From positions 62,193,501 through 62,257,500 of the forward strand of contig NC_058341.1 of assembly GCF_905475395.1 (NCBI RefSeq): a stretch of DNA of 64,000 nucleotides, written 5' to 3'. This document shows positions 11,033 to 24,411 of the stretch, piece after piece (within the stretch, counting starts at the first letter, position 1; each line of letters opens with the position of its first letter). The notes beneath the pieces are model-generated. The model was not told the DNA's origin. It saw only the letters and a program-made list of their open reading frames with translations, and did not search any database. Both the position numbers and the translations under genes were made by a program. Source of the DNA: Chrysoperla carnea (Eukaryota; Arthropoda; Insecta; Neuroptera; Chrysopidae).

Positions 11033-12736
11033 ATACCAATGGATGATATAATCAAAACGGAAATCATCGATCCAATCAAAGGTAGCGACGTACTATTAGA
11101 TGTACCAATGAAAAAAGCGAAATTCGATGAATATGCCGCATATATTTATGCAGCATCGATGGAACCATTATATTTACATTTATACGAACAATGGTCAACA
11201 CGTCAATTAAATCCATTTCGTGCATTACCACCACACAATACATTACCATCAAAAGATCCAACAGCACCACCAAATACGGGTGCTAATTATCCACCAACAT
11301 TACATATAAAACAAGAACCTGGTTTAACAACACCTACAACAACCGCTTCATTGATTCAACCACCACGCTCTGCTACCATTAACATTAAACAAGAGAATCA
11401 TCATCCAGTACATCCCAAAGAGTTACCGCATCATCATCATCGACATCATACAAAGAACATTGTTGATCCAAACTTATTAAAACATCATCATCTAATACCT
11501 CCTTCACCACAACAAACGTATAACAATGGTGCGGGAACGACTGAACCTCCTAGACTGCAACATCCAGAAAAAGTAATACCACACTCTGAATCAGAGAAAT
11601 TTGAACGTACATTTCAACCAAATGTTGCATTACATCCACAACAACATAAAAAGTATCGTCCAGTTCCATCACAGAAAGAGGATTTACGAACATCATCTTC
11701 AATACCACCCAGTGGTGGTACAGACTCATCATTTAATAATAGTATAACAATACCAAAGACTGGAGGAATTGACATAACAACTACATCATCGCCATCATCA
11801 GTTGTTATAACACCTAGTGCAGAAGTTTCAGTAATATCGCGTGATCAATTTCATCATTCACCGATTGTTATTCATCATCGTGGTGGAGAAACATCCCCAC
11901 CTTTACCTCCACCACATAATAGTGTGATAATTGAGACAAAATCCAAGTTGGTGAATTATAATTCAGAAATCGAATTATCAACTGATACAGATGACAGTTT
12001 TAGTGATGCTTCGGGTGATACAGCAGCCACTACAACTGCAGTAAAACCATCGAAAGTGATTGTTGAACCCACAATAAGCACAACTACATCAACAAAAAAT
12101 AGTTTAGTGATTGAATCAACAACTAACGATGATTCAACAATTAGTTATGTATCACGTATTGAAAATTTAATACAAAGTGTAAGTGTTGATTCGAAACGTG
12201 AAATATTAGAGATTGTGAGAATTCTTGCCAATGATAATCGAACATTAGAAATGTTATGTCGACAAAAAGATGAAATAATCAATGCACAACAAAGAAAGAT
12301 TTTTGATTTAGAAGAGCAACAAACAAAAGCAAAGGATACGGATAGTGATGCGAAATCTACGACAAGTACAGCGAAACATGTTATTGTTAAAATGGAAAAA
12401 ATTGAAACATCGTCTACGCCATCGCCACCAACTTCAACGCGGAGTCGAGAATCAAGTCAAGAACGTGTAACTAGTAGCAATACACCACAATCACCGCCAA
12501 ATAATATTAATAACAATAATCTTAGTAATAATAATAATAATATTAATAATGAGTTGTCGGAATCATCGCCGTCACAAGATAATAGTTCAGATGTGACGAA
12601 GAGTATACCTCCAACAACGGCACCAGGTAGTGCTGTTGGTATGACATCTCCAACATCGTCATCAGTATCATCGACAGCGACGACTTCTTCATCGATTGAT
12701 ACCGATAAAGCAATAATTAAAACAGAACCTGAATGA
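11033..12736 (+). CDS. SUMO-motif-rich, low-complexity nuclear protein (terminal coding exon)
   Basis: I do not recognise the family. A strong splice acceptor (TTTTTATGTTTCAG, ending at 11032) precedes the frame, so an upstream exon must exist. ATG at 11039, six bases into the exon, is the likely start and gives 565 aa, unless the frame continues upstream. Seen in order: an acidic and aromatic N terminus with a basic MKKAKF patch near residue 25, a His-rich stretch near 131-150, Ser/Thr/Pro-rich linkers, a charged predicted coiled coil at about 372-427 (IENLIQSV to DLEEQ), then Asn and Ser tracts. Five perfect SUMO-acceptor motifs (I/V-K-x-E) sit at K6, K91, K117, K451 and K561. This suggests a transcriptional regulator or cofactor; that is inference. 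No DNA-binding domain is in this exon. Confidence 0.8.
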   Translation: MPMDDIIKTEIIDPIKGSDVLLDVPMKKAKFDEYAAYIYAASMEPLYLHLYEQWSTRQLNPFRALPPHNTLPSKDPTAPPNTGANYPPTLHIKQEPGLTTPTTTASLIQPPRSATINIKQENHHPVHPKELPHHHHRHHTKNIVDPNLLKHHHLIPPSPQQTYNNGAGTTEPPRLQHPEKVIPHSESEKFERTFQPNVALHPQQHKKYRPVPSQKEDLRTSSSIPPSGGTDSSFNNSITIPKTGGIDITTTSSPSSVVITPSAEVSVISRDQFHHSPIVIHHRGGETSPPLPPPHNSVIIETKSKLVNYNSEIELSTDTDDSFSDASGDTAATTTAVKPSKVIVEPTISTTTSTKNSLVIESTTNDDSTISYVSRIENLIQSVSVDSKREILEIVRILANDNRTLEMLCRQKDEIINAQQRKIFDLEEQQTKAKDTDSDAKSTTSTAKHVIVKMEKIETSSTPSPPTSTRSRESSQERVTSSNTPQSPPNNINNNNLSNNNNNINNELSESSPSQDNSSDVTKSIPPTTAPGSAVGMTSPTSSSVSSTATTSSSIDTDKAIIKTEPE

Positions 12737-14717
12737 TCATGATTCAATGAGAGCCTTAATAATAAGGTTACACGACGATTCAAGTGTCATAATCATTATT
12801 ATATAATTAAGTAATCAATATATTTAATTAATTAATTATTTGTTTTGAGATTGATGATGTAATATGGAGGTTTGAGATTTTATTATCAGTTAACACACAC
12901 ATACAAGATTTTACTTCCCTCTAGTTGATCTATAGAGTAATTCAAAAGATTGAAGACGTTTAAAGAAATAATTTGATATGATGTCAAATTTATTTGAATC
13001 CATTTTGAAAGAATATCAGCGCGTGCCTGGTTGAAGGCAGGCCCTTCGATAAAATAGCTTGATATAAACGAAGATACTTTTCTAAAAGGTTGAGACATGA
13101 CAAAGAATCGTGAAATTGAAAAAAGGCAAAATTCTATTGAAATTGGCTAAAATTTTTGTATCTGTTGGTCATTCTAAACACATGTTCTTGCTATAAGATC
13201 TTGTTGAAACTTTCCTTAGTGGAAAAACGAGCACTCTTTTAAAACAACTAGAAAAAGAGTTTTAATTATAATAAAACTTTTTCTTTAATCACGCTTGAGT
13301 ATTCTCTTTCCACATTGTTTTCCGTGCAATGAATAGTAAATTGCTTGCGTGAAATTTACTTATCGCACTCAAATAATCAATTACGTGCGATAAGTAATCG
13401 CACATTCGAAAAAAAGTGTATGAATGCGTCTTTTACCCCATATATTATAATTCGGGGCATTTTTAACAAGTGTCTTCATAAAGAAAGTTTCTGACAATGG
13501 GCCATTTTTACCATAAATGGATATCAGTACAAATTACCAATTATAAAAGTCGAATCGAAGAAATTTCTCACTTTCAAGATAATTACAATGACTTATCCCA
13601 AAATCAAGACTTATCAATAGAATGACTTAAATCAAAAATCAATAATAAATTGGGTTCATTGGCAATCAAGTTTGAGCTAATTATTAATTAAACCCCAAAA
13701 TACTTTGAAAAATAAAAATTGATTCAAAATAACGGCATGTTTCATTCAGATGATATTACCATTATCAAACTGTTATTGAACTATTATGAATAAAATACTA
13801 TTTTAATAGTTGGTAATGGTTTTATTAACTGAAACATGTCATTATTCTAAAAATAAAATATAATTTATTCAAAAATTGGAAATGACCATTATGAAAATTT
13901 AAAGAGGAAATTTGATATTGTTAACAGACAACTAAGGTTGTCACAAAAGTCATATTATAATATGGCATTATTTTGATAGTGTAATGACACATTTTTTTGC
14001 TTTGTTCAAATCTTTAAGGAGAGTATTTTCGATTATAGCAAACTATTATATAAAATCATTTGTTTTGGCATTACTCATAAAAACGTATTGATTATTATTC
14101 TGGGAAGACATCCTTTTTTGTGTTAACTGTAATAAGTAATTAACTTGATCTTGAACAAGCATAAAAGAGATACAAAAGGATAAAGAAGTCCCCCAACTTA
14201 AATTTTAGATGAGAAAAACCCTGTGTAATTAATATATATATATATATAAATATAAATATAATATATTTAAGTTTTGTTTTTTGTTTTTGAGTAAGTCAAA
14301 ATGTCGATAAAAAAGTACTCAAATTATTATTATTAATATTATTATTATTATTGTTTTCGACAACAAAAAATCGACAACACAAAATTTACTACTGCCTGAT
14401 ATAATATATAAAAATTAATTGTATAAGAAATTTAATTATATTTAAAAAAAATTTATAAATTACGAAAAAAAATTAGCGAGGTGATGTATAAAAATTTAGA
14501 GAACAAGTTTTTGTTTTTGAGTTATTTGTTTTTTATTTTAGAAATTTTGTCGAAAAGAAAAGTCGTTTCAATTGGATGCCAGTTGTTGCACATTTATTAA
14601 AAAAAAAGACATCATGTTTTATTGTGAATTGATTTTTTTGAGGTAGTTTTATCTCCATTAACGAATTATTCGATTTAAGAACTTGTTGATGTAATAATCA
14701 TCAAATTCACGATAATT
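12737..14717 (+). other. 3' flank / probable 3' UTR of the preceding gene, otherwise nothing seen
   Basis: Follows the TGA at 12734-12736. AATAAA-type signals occur (for example GAATAAAATA near 13789 and AATAAAATAT near 13850), but none can be singled out as the cleavage signal. There is an (ATT)n microsatellite near 14324-14353. No other gene was recognised. Confidence 0.4.
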
Positions 14718-14884
14718 TAGGCTGTCACACGATGTGTTAAACTGTTTTTTCTTAACGTGTGTTTTTGCAATATAATAGTTTAAATAGAGCTGTTCACACT
14801 AACGTTAATTTCAACGTTAATTAGAGCTCCATTTAAAACAAACAAATGTGCATTGAAAAAACATGCGTTAAACGTGTGACCTTA
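14718..14884. repeat. Possible small TIR element
   Basis: AGGCTGTCACACGATGTGTT at the left resembles, inverted, the right end reading AAGGTCACACGTTTAACGCA. CACACTAACGTTAATTTC.AACGTTAATT adds internal symmetry. It is a tentative 170-bp MITE. Confidence 0.35.
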
Positions 14885-16873
14885 GCTTTAAAGATTCGTA
14901 GGATTCAAGGCACAATAATTGAGACTTGCATTATTATGTAAACTGGCAGTTAGCCAAATATTCTACCAATTTTAAACTAAACAATAATTTCATTTTAACG
15001 AAATTTGCAGCACAAAATAATTAATAAAAAATGGTAATTAGAAATTTATTTTATTTTATTATTATTATTTTTTTTTTTTTTTAATCTGTTTTTTCTATGT
15101 ATTTATTTACATATATATATACTGCCCCACAAAAAAAATGTGGGCACTTAATTTTAAATTATCTCGAACGAGTAAATTTCGGCGAAAATGATTGAATCTG
15201 AATGAAATATATATCCGTTAGCTTGTAATTTCAAGTATTTGAATAAATATCTCAAACATTTTTATCATCCTTTAATATTTTATGCGCAAGGTTGAAAACG
15301 CTCGGAAAATTTATCTATTATTTGATAAGTATTTTGTCGTGCATGGGATTAAATATTCGAAAGTTTGTTTATTTCTCTTAAAACTCGCTACTATCAAAAT
15401 TGCTACAAAACAATAAATCAAAAAATTTATCAAAATAATATTTAAAAATAATGAAAAAAGTCTTTAATTACTCTATTACTATTAATTTTAATTTGATTAC
15501 AAAAGTTCAGTGAGTTCCGGTTCATTTCTGTAAGATCGTTGTTTGAAGAGATACAGCAATTTAATAGTATTACAATTGTATTTACTCAATTTGTAGTATA
15601 AATACTTATGTCATACTTATATAATATCAAATTAATTAATTAATTTTCTGCAAGTGTTTCAGCCCTGCGCATTCAATTGTAAGAGATGATAAAAATGTTT
15701 TAGAAAGTACAAGTTATCGGATCATATGTTTTTCATTCAGATCCGATCAGTTTTCACCGATATATACCTGTTTAAAATTTCGAGAAAATTTGAAAAATGC
15801 GCCAATTTTTTTTAATATTATTACAAATGTTAAAAAACAAAAAATAATAAAAGCTTAATGTCCAGGAAAATAAATTTTAAAAGCAAAAATATATTGGGCT
15901 TCACGATACTTATACATATTTGAAAGTGCCATATTATTGTGTTTTAAAACTTACAAAATTGATTATTTTGAAAAATTCAAAAATATAAAAATTGGGAATT
16001 CAGGAATAACTAGATGTAAATAATGGAAAGAAAACTACTTAAAAATATCAAGCGAATCAAAAAAAATACTCCTTATTTTTATTAAGTGATTACTTTTAAT
16101 TTACGGGCTATAAAATAAAAATTATCCACAAAAAAATGAATTGGATATAAACATTTTGTATAAAGCATTATTATCATATTTTTTATTCGCCATATTATTA
16201 TTTTTTTTTGTCGATTCATACATACATATAATAAATAAAAGCGTACTAAAAATTTTACGAATTTAAAATAATAATGACCCCGAAAAGTGTTGTATTTAAT
16301 GTAATATCTCCCCCTCAACCCCTCATATTTTCCCTAAGTTTTTATCTTCTAAAAAGAAAGCCCTACGAACAAAATATATTTTTCTCTGAGATAATCAGTT
16401 TTTCGTATTATCATTTAAGGATATTGTCAGGGCGTAAAATAATAATTTATTGTAGATGTTTATATATATATTTTTTTCTATTTGTAATATTTCAACGACT
16501 ATTTAAAGTGAGAGATTTGACGAGATAATGAAGGTAATATTAGCTTATAGAATCCTTATCCCTACCTCTTTTTACCCTTCATCTCTTAATTATTAATTAT
16601 ACAATTAATATACATACATGGGATATATGTATTGTGATTTTTCTTTTGTAAAAAGAAAATTGTTGAAAATTATTTTAAATATAAACGTGCATTCACCCAC
16701 CAAAAAATGACAGAGCTGTACCTTAAAAGAAAAAAAAGCTGTACTATCTACTTGATGTAAATATATACTTAATTTTTTAGTCCGAAAACTTCGAGAGTTT
16801 CACCCAAAATAACAAGCGTTTTATTTACTAAGCTACTTGCAATTCTTGAATTAACTCTAATTCTACAATTATT
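14885..16873. other. No gene seen
   Basis: Very AT-rich, with homopolymer and TA runs. The short frames here lack codon bias or recognisable domains. Confidence 0.5.
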
Positions 16874-17023
16874 GAAGTTGGAAGACGTTTGTCGGATATC
16901 GGATGCCGCACGCAAGCGCAATATAATCAACTTCTTACATCAACTTCTTATATAAATTTCAAAAATGGATTATATTATACAAATGCGTTCATACTCCGAT
17001 TTCCGACAAACATCTTCTTTGAT
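16874..17023. repeat. Inverted repeat of about 26 bp
   Basis: GAAGACGTTTGTCGGATATCGG at the left is matched inverted by CCGATTTCCGACAAACATCTTC near 17001-17022, about 100 bp apart. The 97-codon frame starting inside it has no recognisable domain, so I annotate a repeat rather than a gene. Confidence 0.5.
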
Positions 17024-17239
17024 TTAAATTTTACAATAGGCTTTAGTAATCATTATCAATACGAATTTTATCCTGCTGGAAACGTAAAGGCAACCGGACA
17101 CCATTATTCTAATATTCGGAGTATTAGGGAACAAAATTTGTTACCTAGTAGTCATACATATAGGGAAGTAGTAGGGTCATAGTTATTAGTGTCCAAAACT
17201 AATAACACGGTCTAGAATTTATTGCATTCGTTGATTTAT

Positions 17240-17615
17240 CGAAAAATGAGAAAATTTGTTGTTCTTAATCCAGATGCTTCGGTTCTTGACAGCGGATCTC
17301 CATCCAGTGACTTACATCACCTTCAGGTCGTCGAAAACTTGGTCCAACCATCCGAGTCGAGGCCTTGATCTTCTTCATGTGACCACTTTGGCATGCAATA
17401 TTTTCTTGAGCATCCATCCTTCTTTTGTGATTTAATGAACTTCACAATAGACTTCAGGATCTCCTGAATTTTTACGTGGGTTCGGATGCGCCATTCTTCC
17501 GCGCTCACTCGGATTACACCTTGATTGGAGTAATGTAGGTTTCTGGCGTGTCTGCATCACTTGCTATGTCTTCAGCACGGTTCACAAGTTGTTGGAAGTG
17601 GTTTTCAAGAATTTA
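17240..17615 (-). pseudogene. Possible decayed coding relic, family unknown
   Basis: On the minus strand this stretch is less AT-rich than its surroundings and translates in alternating frames into protein-like text, for example HFQQLVNRAEDIASDADTPE at the 5' side (about 17600-17540) and KSIVKFIKSQKKDGCSRKY further on (within 17323-17508). In-frame stops and shifts separate the pieces. A retroelement or host-gene relic are both possible; I cannot name it. Confidence 0.3.
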
Positions 17616-20527
17616 AATGGCAAAATGATACAGAGTAATATATAAATAGAAAACATAATGATTTTTTCTATTTTCCAACCTTCGAATTATTTTGACTAAA
17701 AAATTAAACGTAATATTTGTGAGGATAAGATTATGTTTCCCAAAATTTGATTAAATATGACCCATAAATCATGCTTTTTTTAATTAGACATATTGAAGAC
17801 TACTGATGATATATGATTGTACTCATCATAATATGTGGAATTTTTAGACATTAAAATTTATATTTCTGGATAAGTTTAAATATTTGCGCTTTAATTTAAT
17901 TCAGTATTCTGAATGTTCAAATCTTTTCTAATTAAAATAAGAGATATTATTAGTCACATAATTTTATCCAGAAATATTAAATTTAATTGGATGACTTTTT
18001 CACATTACAGAAAAACAATACCTTTGTTTACCTCTGATTTCACTGCGTACATTTCAATAATTTTTCATCTCAATATCAAAAAAGAGTTTCAGAACAGATT
18101 TGAAAAATTAAAAATAGTTCGAGCTTCAACATAAAGCGCATCAGCCTTATATAAAAGCTAAAATTGAAAATTGGGAAAAAATGTGTAGGGAATGAATTTT
18201 TAAACGTAAAATTTCTACAAAAGAAGGTTTTACACAAAATTTTGGAATAAAAAATACCAAAAAAATTTAATAATTGTAAATCATATTTTTATGCCTTAAA
18301 ATTCGAACATCCTAAACACATCTTTTAAATAAATAATTTAGTATCGGAATCTTTCGTGTACACCTTACACTGATTCGTTCACATTTGATTCGAAGTTTTA
18401 CAACAATCGAGTGAAATTACCGATAATCGATAATAATCGAAACAAAAACAAACTAAAAACGAATCATCGCTTGCAACTAATCGATTCTACTCAAAAAATG
18501 AGATAGAGATATTTAACCCTTCAGACTGTTCTTCTTTCGGACCACGTTCATTACTTGATGAGAGTGTAAGCGCCATAATTGAAATTTCAAACTTTGTTTA
18601 CAATTAGTTTTTAGGTTACATATGTTTACGTGTGACAAGTACATTAATTCATATGGAAGAAAAGTATATTAAATTTACTTATTAAATGTTCTGTTACCAC
18701 ATTTTATTTATCTTTCTTCTGTCATTAAAAAAACAGTGTATCTACGGATAGCCGAAGTATAAGTAAAGCCGGAGATAGTCGAAGTAAATCATGCTTCACC
18801 CAATTTCTGTTACATAATTCTGAAAAAGTTTCATAGAAATATTTACGGCCTTAAAATGATCCTACAAATTTTTTTCTATTTAACTTTTTTTTTAAATAGC
18901 ATTATAATTGAAAAGAAATTAAAAATTTATTGAAAGTACTACGAGTGAAATCACTTTTTCACAATTCGAACTCACATACCCCAGCATTTAACCCAAATAA
19001 CCCAAATCAGAGAACAAAACGATTATCGAATTAAAAATATCAAAACGTTTTTTATATTATAGAAATATATATAAATATTAACCAATGAAAATAATCGATC
19101 CACGAAAAAAAAAATGAATCAATGATTCAATCGCTTTTTGTAAATTTTTTAAAAACAACACACTTTGGAATAATTCTCTCTGCGATGATGAAAAATATTT
19201 AAAAAAAAATTGTAACATATTACTTTTTATTATTAATTAATTATATAAATGATTGTAGTATTATATTATGTTAGTAATGTCTCGTCGTCCCAAAAAACAC
19301 AAAACACAAAAAAAAAATTGTTATACAAATAAAAATTTAAAAAACCAGAATTTACTATTTAACAAAAAAACACAAAAAATTATTAAAAATATGAATGTAT
19401 AATAATTTTGCGAAAATTTTTTTAAAATTATACAAAATTTTTTATATAGCTATTTAGGACACAACATTTTATTTAAAAAGATTACTTTAAAAATTGTTTA
19501 ATTTTTCAAAAAAATTAAACACAAAATTTATTTGGATGCCGGCGTCCATTTTATTAATTTTCAAATAATTGAACGAGGATATTACTTTTATGGCAGTGCA
19601 AAAGTAACTGCCATAAAAGAAAATATTTTCTTGATTAAAATTTTTGGAGATATTTAAAAGTATTATACATTGCAAATGTGAAAAATTTATTTTCAATTTT
19701 GTGAACAAACAAAAAAAAATATTGTTATTTTTTTATTAATTTTATCTCTTAAAAATAACCTTAAGGAAAAAAAATTGTTAATATGAAAAAAAAAAACATA
19801 TTTTTATCGATTTAAAAGTACAAAATCCTCGGTGCTGTAAATATTTCGCCAAAAATGTGAAAAATAAATAAAAAATCATATAAATAAAATAAAAACAGCA
19901 CAGGCTAAGCTAATCTCCCTTCTCCTTAATTCCCAATCGTTAACAAAATCCATTACCCCTGCCCTCTCTTTAAATTTACCCCACATTGTTTTCAATTATA
20001 TTAATATTATTATAATATTCTTATTATTATTATTATAATTATTATTATTATTAGCCTTATAATATTAAAAAAAATACACACATCAAAAAATTCATTTTGT
20101 GGTTTTTTTTTTCTTTCTTGTTTCCCCCACCACTTTTTTGTACGTATTTTTAACGTAATCAGTGTAATATTGTTTATTTCAGATAATTCTAACAATTTTA
20201 TTTGTGTGTGTGATTAAATGAAAATATTTTAGTTAGTTGTGTGTATATAAAAAATTTCTTTTTCAATCCAAAAAAAAAAACAGAAAAACAATCAAAAACC
20301 TGTATATTTTCATGGTTAAATTTTCACTTTTAATCAGTTTTTTAGAAAAAAATGAAAATTTAACACTAAAAAACGCAAATAAGAACCAAAATTTAAAAAA
20401 AAATACATTTATTCATAAATTTTTCAGTTAAAAAAATTACTATTCTCTATTCCCAAATGTAAAATAATTAACAAACACACAAATATAGTAAATTAATAAA
20501 TTAATTGTTTTTGTAAATCATTCTATT
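17616..20527. other. No gene seen
   Basis: AT-rich spacer with long A runs, an ATT/ATA microsatellite near 20018-20055 and scattered repeats. No frame with coding character. Confidence 0.5.
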
Positions 20528-20559
20528 GTTAGTAAAATACCCTATAAAGTTGTATTTTA

Positions 20560-21743
20560 CTAACGGAGATGACTAGCGTTAACTTACTGTAAGATTTAAT
20601 TAACCAGTACCCAACTAAACCATAAGAAACAGGTTCCTCCAAACATTTTACTAAAATCAGCAATCATTTTTGAAATATTTTTTTTTTTTACAATTAATTA
20701 TACAAAAAAATTTATAAAAATTGTTTGACTAAAATTTAACTGTCAAAAATGATCGGTTGTTTTCATGGGTTGTTGTTTAAATTCTAAACGTAACCTCAAA
20801 ATTTTCCCAATTTAAAAAAAAAGGCAACGTAATCTTATTTTATGTAATGGGGGGAGGAGGTCTTAGAGCTTCTTTATTGGGTGTTTAAAAAATCAGGTTT
20901 TTACACAATTACGAAAAAACTATGCAATAAATATAAAAAAATGTATATGTATAAAAGTTTTAGCTAAAGTAATTGTGTACATTTTTATTCGATTTTCTAG
21001 CTTCAAAATTGACCGAGATATGCCAATTTTAAGATGTTACAATTCAAGCACACGCAAAATCCTCTTATTTAATTTTTCTGCAGTCAACTTTATATTAAAA
21101 ATAGTATGACATTTTTTAACAGAACAAAAAAATAAAAAAGTATTTTAAAAAGAAGGGTTTAAAATTTTTAATTCATAATAAATACTGAAAAAATAAATTT
21201 GAAAAAAAAATTTTCGATAGTTCAGATAGGTATTAAATTTTGCAATTTTTTATGTGCTGATAAACGCTTCTGACACATTTTCATTTTTTCATTTTTGGAG
21301 GTAGAAAGTCGAATAAGAAACGTAAATGTGCCAAATTACTTCAGCTACAATTAAAAAAAATTTTTTTTTTTTTGCTTGTATAATTTTTCATAATTTTTAA
21401 AAAACTCATTTTTTTTAAATCCTCCAAAAAGGGGTTTAAGCTCACATCAACCTCCCCCCGCCCCCCTGAGCAGTCGATTTTTCAGTACGAAGTTACTACA
21501 ATCAAATAAACCACTGTGCCAAATTTCAAAGATGCAACACAAAACCGAAAAGAACAAAATAGTCAAGAAATGTTCATATTTTGGCATTTCCAGTGTCTTG
21601 TTTTATTGATCACTATCTCGGAACGCCAAAAGTCTGGTGTTCAATTCCAATCCAGAGATATGCATGTACATCTCTTCATATCAAGTGTTGCCAAAATGTG
21701 TTATTATTTATATCTCAAAATAAATGCTAGTCACCTCCGTTAG
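20560..21743. mobile_element. 1.2-kb element with 23-bp TIRs
   Basis: CTAACGGAGATGACTAGCGT at 20560 is matched inverted by the 21721-21743 end (ACGCTAGT-like, reading CTAACGGAGGTGACTAGCAT on the minus strand), 20 of 23 positions identical. The interior has no transposase-like frame. A 17-bp hairpin (GTTAGTAAAATAC and its complement) sits just outside the left end at 20528-20561. Confidence 0.6.
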
Positions 21744-23092
21744 TTGTACATAACCATGTAGGCAATTTTACCAAGATACTATGAATTATATCAAATGAAA
21801 GGTGTCTCAAACTAATATGATGCCATGGAGTTTAGTGAAAAAAATCAACTTCTTCACTTTGCGATTTGAGATCCCTTTCAAACAAAGCCGTCACTACTAA
21901 ATAATTATAAAATAATCTCAAACACAAAACTAATTTACCATAGATACAAACCAAGTAATGGATAAATGTATTAGCCATAGTCGTAATAATTTTAAAAAAC
22001 CAATCATTCTTTTTGTATAAATTAATTATTATTAAAAATTATTATTTCTTTATTTTTTCCCGTTTTCTTCTAAATTTAACCGTCAAATTTTCGTCACATT
22101 ATATAGGTGCTAAAAAAAAAATTGTTCACTTTAAAAAAGTACAATTTAAGTTGTAATAATTTTATTGAATCCAAAAACAAAAAGTAATTAATTTTTTAAT
22201 TATTTTTGAAAATAATTCTCTTGAATTTAATTATATAGGCCAGATTTTTACAAAGCCAATAATTTATAATTGTAATAAGGTTTAACAAAAAAAAAACTGA
22301 TGATAAAAATAATTTTAGAGATATTTGAAAAATGTATGTACCAATAAAAAATACAGGGTGGGCCATTTAAATCGACAACGGTAAAAATCTTACGACTAAA
22401 CTAAAATACAGAAAAATTTTGATACAAAAATTGGTTGAGTTCAAAAGGGAGCATCTTTTAGACACCTTGAATATGATCTGGATTTTCAAAATCTCCTCGG
22501 GCTCGTTACTGCTCAGGAATAGAAGATAACTTAACATTAGAAAGTTGTTTCTTATTAGAATATGTTTTTATTAGAAATAATTTTTCGTAAATCGAATAAT
22601 TTGAGTAAATATTGAATATAAAAGTCTGACCATACAGGAAAGTATATTTTTGATTTCGTTTTCTGACACTAAGAGATAGAAAGAGTCACTAAGTAAGAGG
22701 CGTGATGTTTGTCAAAACCTCACAGATAGTTGGAAACATTTTATTGCCTCTGATAATTCATTCGCATTGAATTTCTGTCGAAATTATTGATTCTCGAAAA
22801 ATCATTCTAAATAAAAGACGTTTGCTTTTTTATATGGAACAATTTTTTAATTTTAAATTTTCTTCTATCTCTTATCAGTAACAAATCAGGGGGGACTTAG
22901 ATGATCGTGAAGACCAAGTTCAAATTCAAGAAGTCTGATATCGTCTAATAACGTATCAATTTAAGATATATTGCATTGAAAATAAAATTTTAAAGAATCA
23001 TATATTTTTATTTAACAAACACATATCATATATTGGGTTTCCTGTAAATGAATGTGGAAATTATACTTGTGTCCTATATATAAATTATAATT
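21744..23092. other. No gene seen
   Basis: AT-rich spacer. A single mariner-end-like ACAGGGTGGGCCATTTAA lies at 22353 without a detectable partner end. Confidence 0.45.
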
Positions 23093-23238
23093 GTGATAGC
23101 TCTTTGGATTCGGAATGATGTCTAGAAAAATGTATCGGTAGCGTTTGTCAGCATATACATAAAAAATGACACAAAAAAGATATTTCGTTTTCGATACATT
23201 ATTCTGGACATCATTTCGAATCCAACGAGATATCACAC
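23093..23238. repeat. Hairpin with 46-bp arms
   Basis: GTGATAGCTCTTTGGATTCG continues to about 23138 and is inverted at 23191-23238 with a handful of mismatches and a loop of about 53 nt. The overlapping short frames on both strands are by-products of this symmetry. Confidence 0.7.
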
Positions 23239-24117
23239 GTTTACGACCATTATTTCTATATTTCACCAATTTGAATTTGTCGACTGGACTAAAATACCAT
23301 TATGGAATAATTATCACAGTCAAAAATGTTTTGTTTTTTTTTTCATAAAGAAAATAGTACGAGTTTCTGTCAAAAACTGTCTTATTGTAAAGAAGAAATT
23401 AAAGAATTTTTTGATCCTACTTAAGAAAATTCTCGCTTATGACATTTGTTATATTTGTGTTCAAGTTGAAAAATTTTAAAAAAGAAAAAAACCACTCAAA
23501 AAAGTATTTACACAAATACATATTTATTTTTAACCATACATTCATACAAATGTTTCTATCCATACATAAACATTTCTTTTTACTTTCATTACTGGCTAAG
23601 ATTTCTGATAACTTGTTTAATTCCCTCACAGATGGCGGGACTAGAGTTCGCAATATATCTTAAACCAGAATTTTTTTTTCAATTAGATTTTAACCACACT
23701 ATCGATTAAAATTGTCCATCGCATATATTAATTAATTTAATATATATGAATTAATTTTTACACATATTTTAAATTTCATAAAAACAAACTTTATATAATT
23801 ATTATTAATTATGTGTTAAGTATTTTTTAAGCATATTGTATATAATTTTTCTTTTCAAAATTGCGTATCTTGCACGAATTTGTTATAATAAAAGAAAATT
23901 TGTAAGATGAATTTTGTATGTGTTTTTAATGTGTGTTTAAATAGCCATCACACCGGTTTATCAGGGTATTTGTTGCGACTTACGAAATTTTTCCAATGCT
24001 CTTTTTATGAAAATAAATGTTTTAAAATGTGTCAAGTATGTAATGGCTCCTGAATGATTGCGTGTAGTCCTATTTTATTTAGGTTCTTCTGTTCATCATT
24101 TCATATTTGAAGATATA

Positions 24118-24411
24118 GGTCTGCGGCCAAGCGTAGTTTTGGTCGCAATAGAGTGCCATAGATGTAGCGTCTGTCTCAAGTTTGGACCGACATATTTAGC
24201 ATTGCGGACTAGCTAAGAACCCGTTTACCAATGCGGATGACATAACATCGACTATATTTTTTTTGAATATTTGTCGATTAAAACCAGTTCTCCCCTTTTT
24301 GAATCAGTTCAAACTTAAGACAGACGCTAGTCAGCTAGTAGTACTAGCTGACGCTTATGAAATTTTCAGCCTTTCTGAACTGACTTACTAAAACTACGCT
24401 TGGCCGAAGAC
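24118..24411. mobile_element. MITE with GGTCTKCGGCCAAGCG ends and TA duplication
   Basis: The left end GGTCTGCGGCCAAGCGTAGT and the right end (ACTACGCTTGGCCGAAGACC) are inverted copies, with TA on both sides (24116-24117 and 24412-24413). A second inverted pair lies inside (GCGTCTGTCTCAAGTTTG against CAAACTTAAGACAGACGC). The GC-rich ends stand out from the AT-rich flanks. It is most likely a Tc1/mariner-type non-autonomous element. Confidence 0.75.

Noticed and set aside
16889-17182. A 97-codon gene
   Set aside because: It begins inside an inverted repeat, without domain, signal peptide or splice context.
22353-22372. A mariner-type transposon end (ACAGGGTGGGCCATTTAA)
   Set aside because: No matching inverted end or transposase text was found nearby; a single end is not enough to annotate an element.
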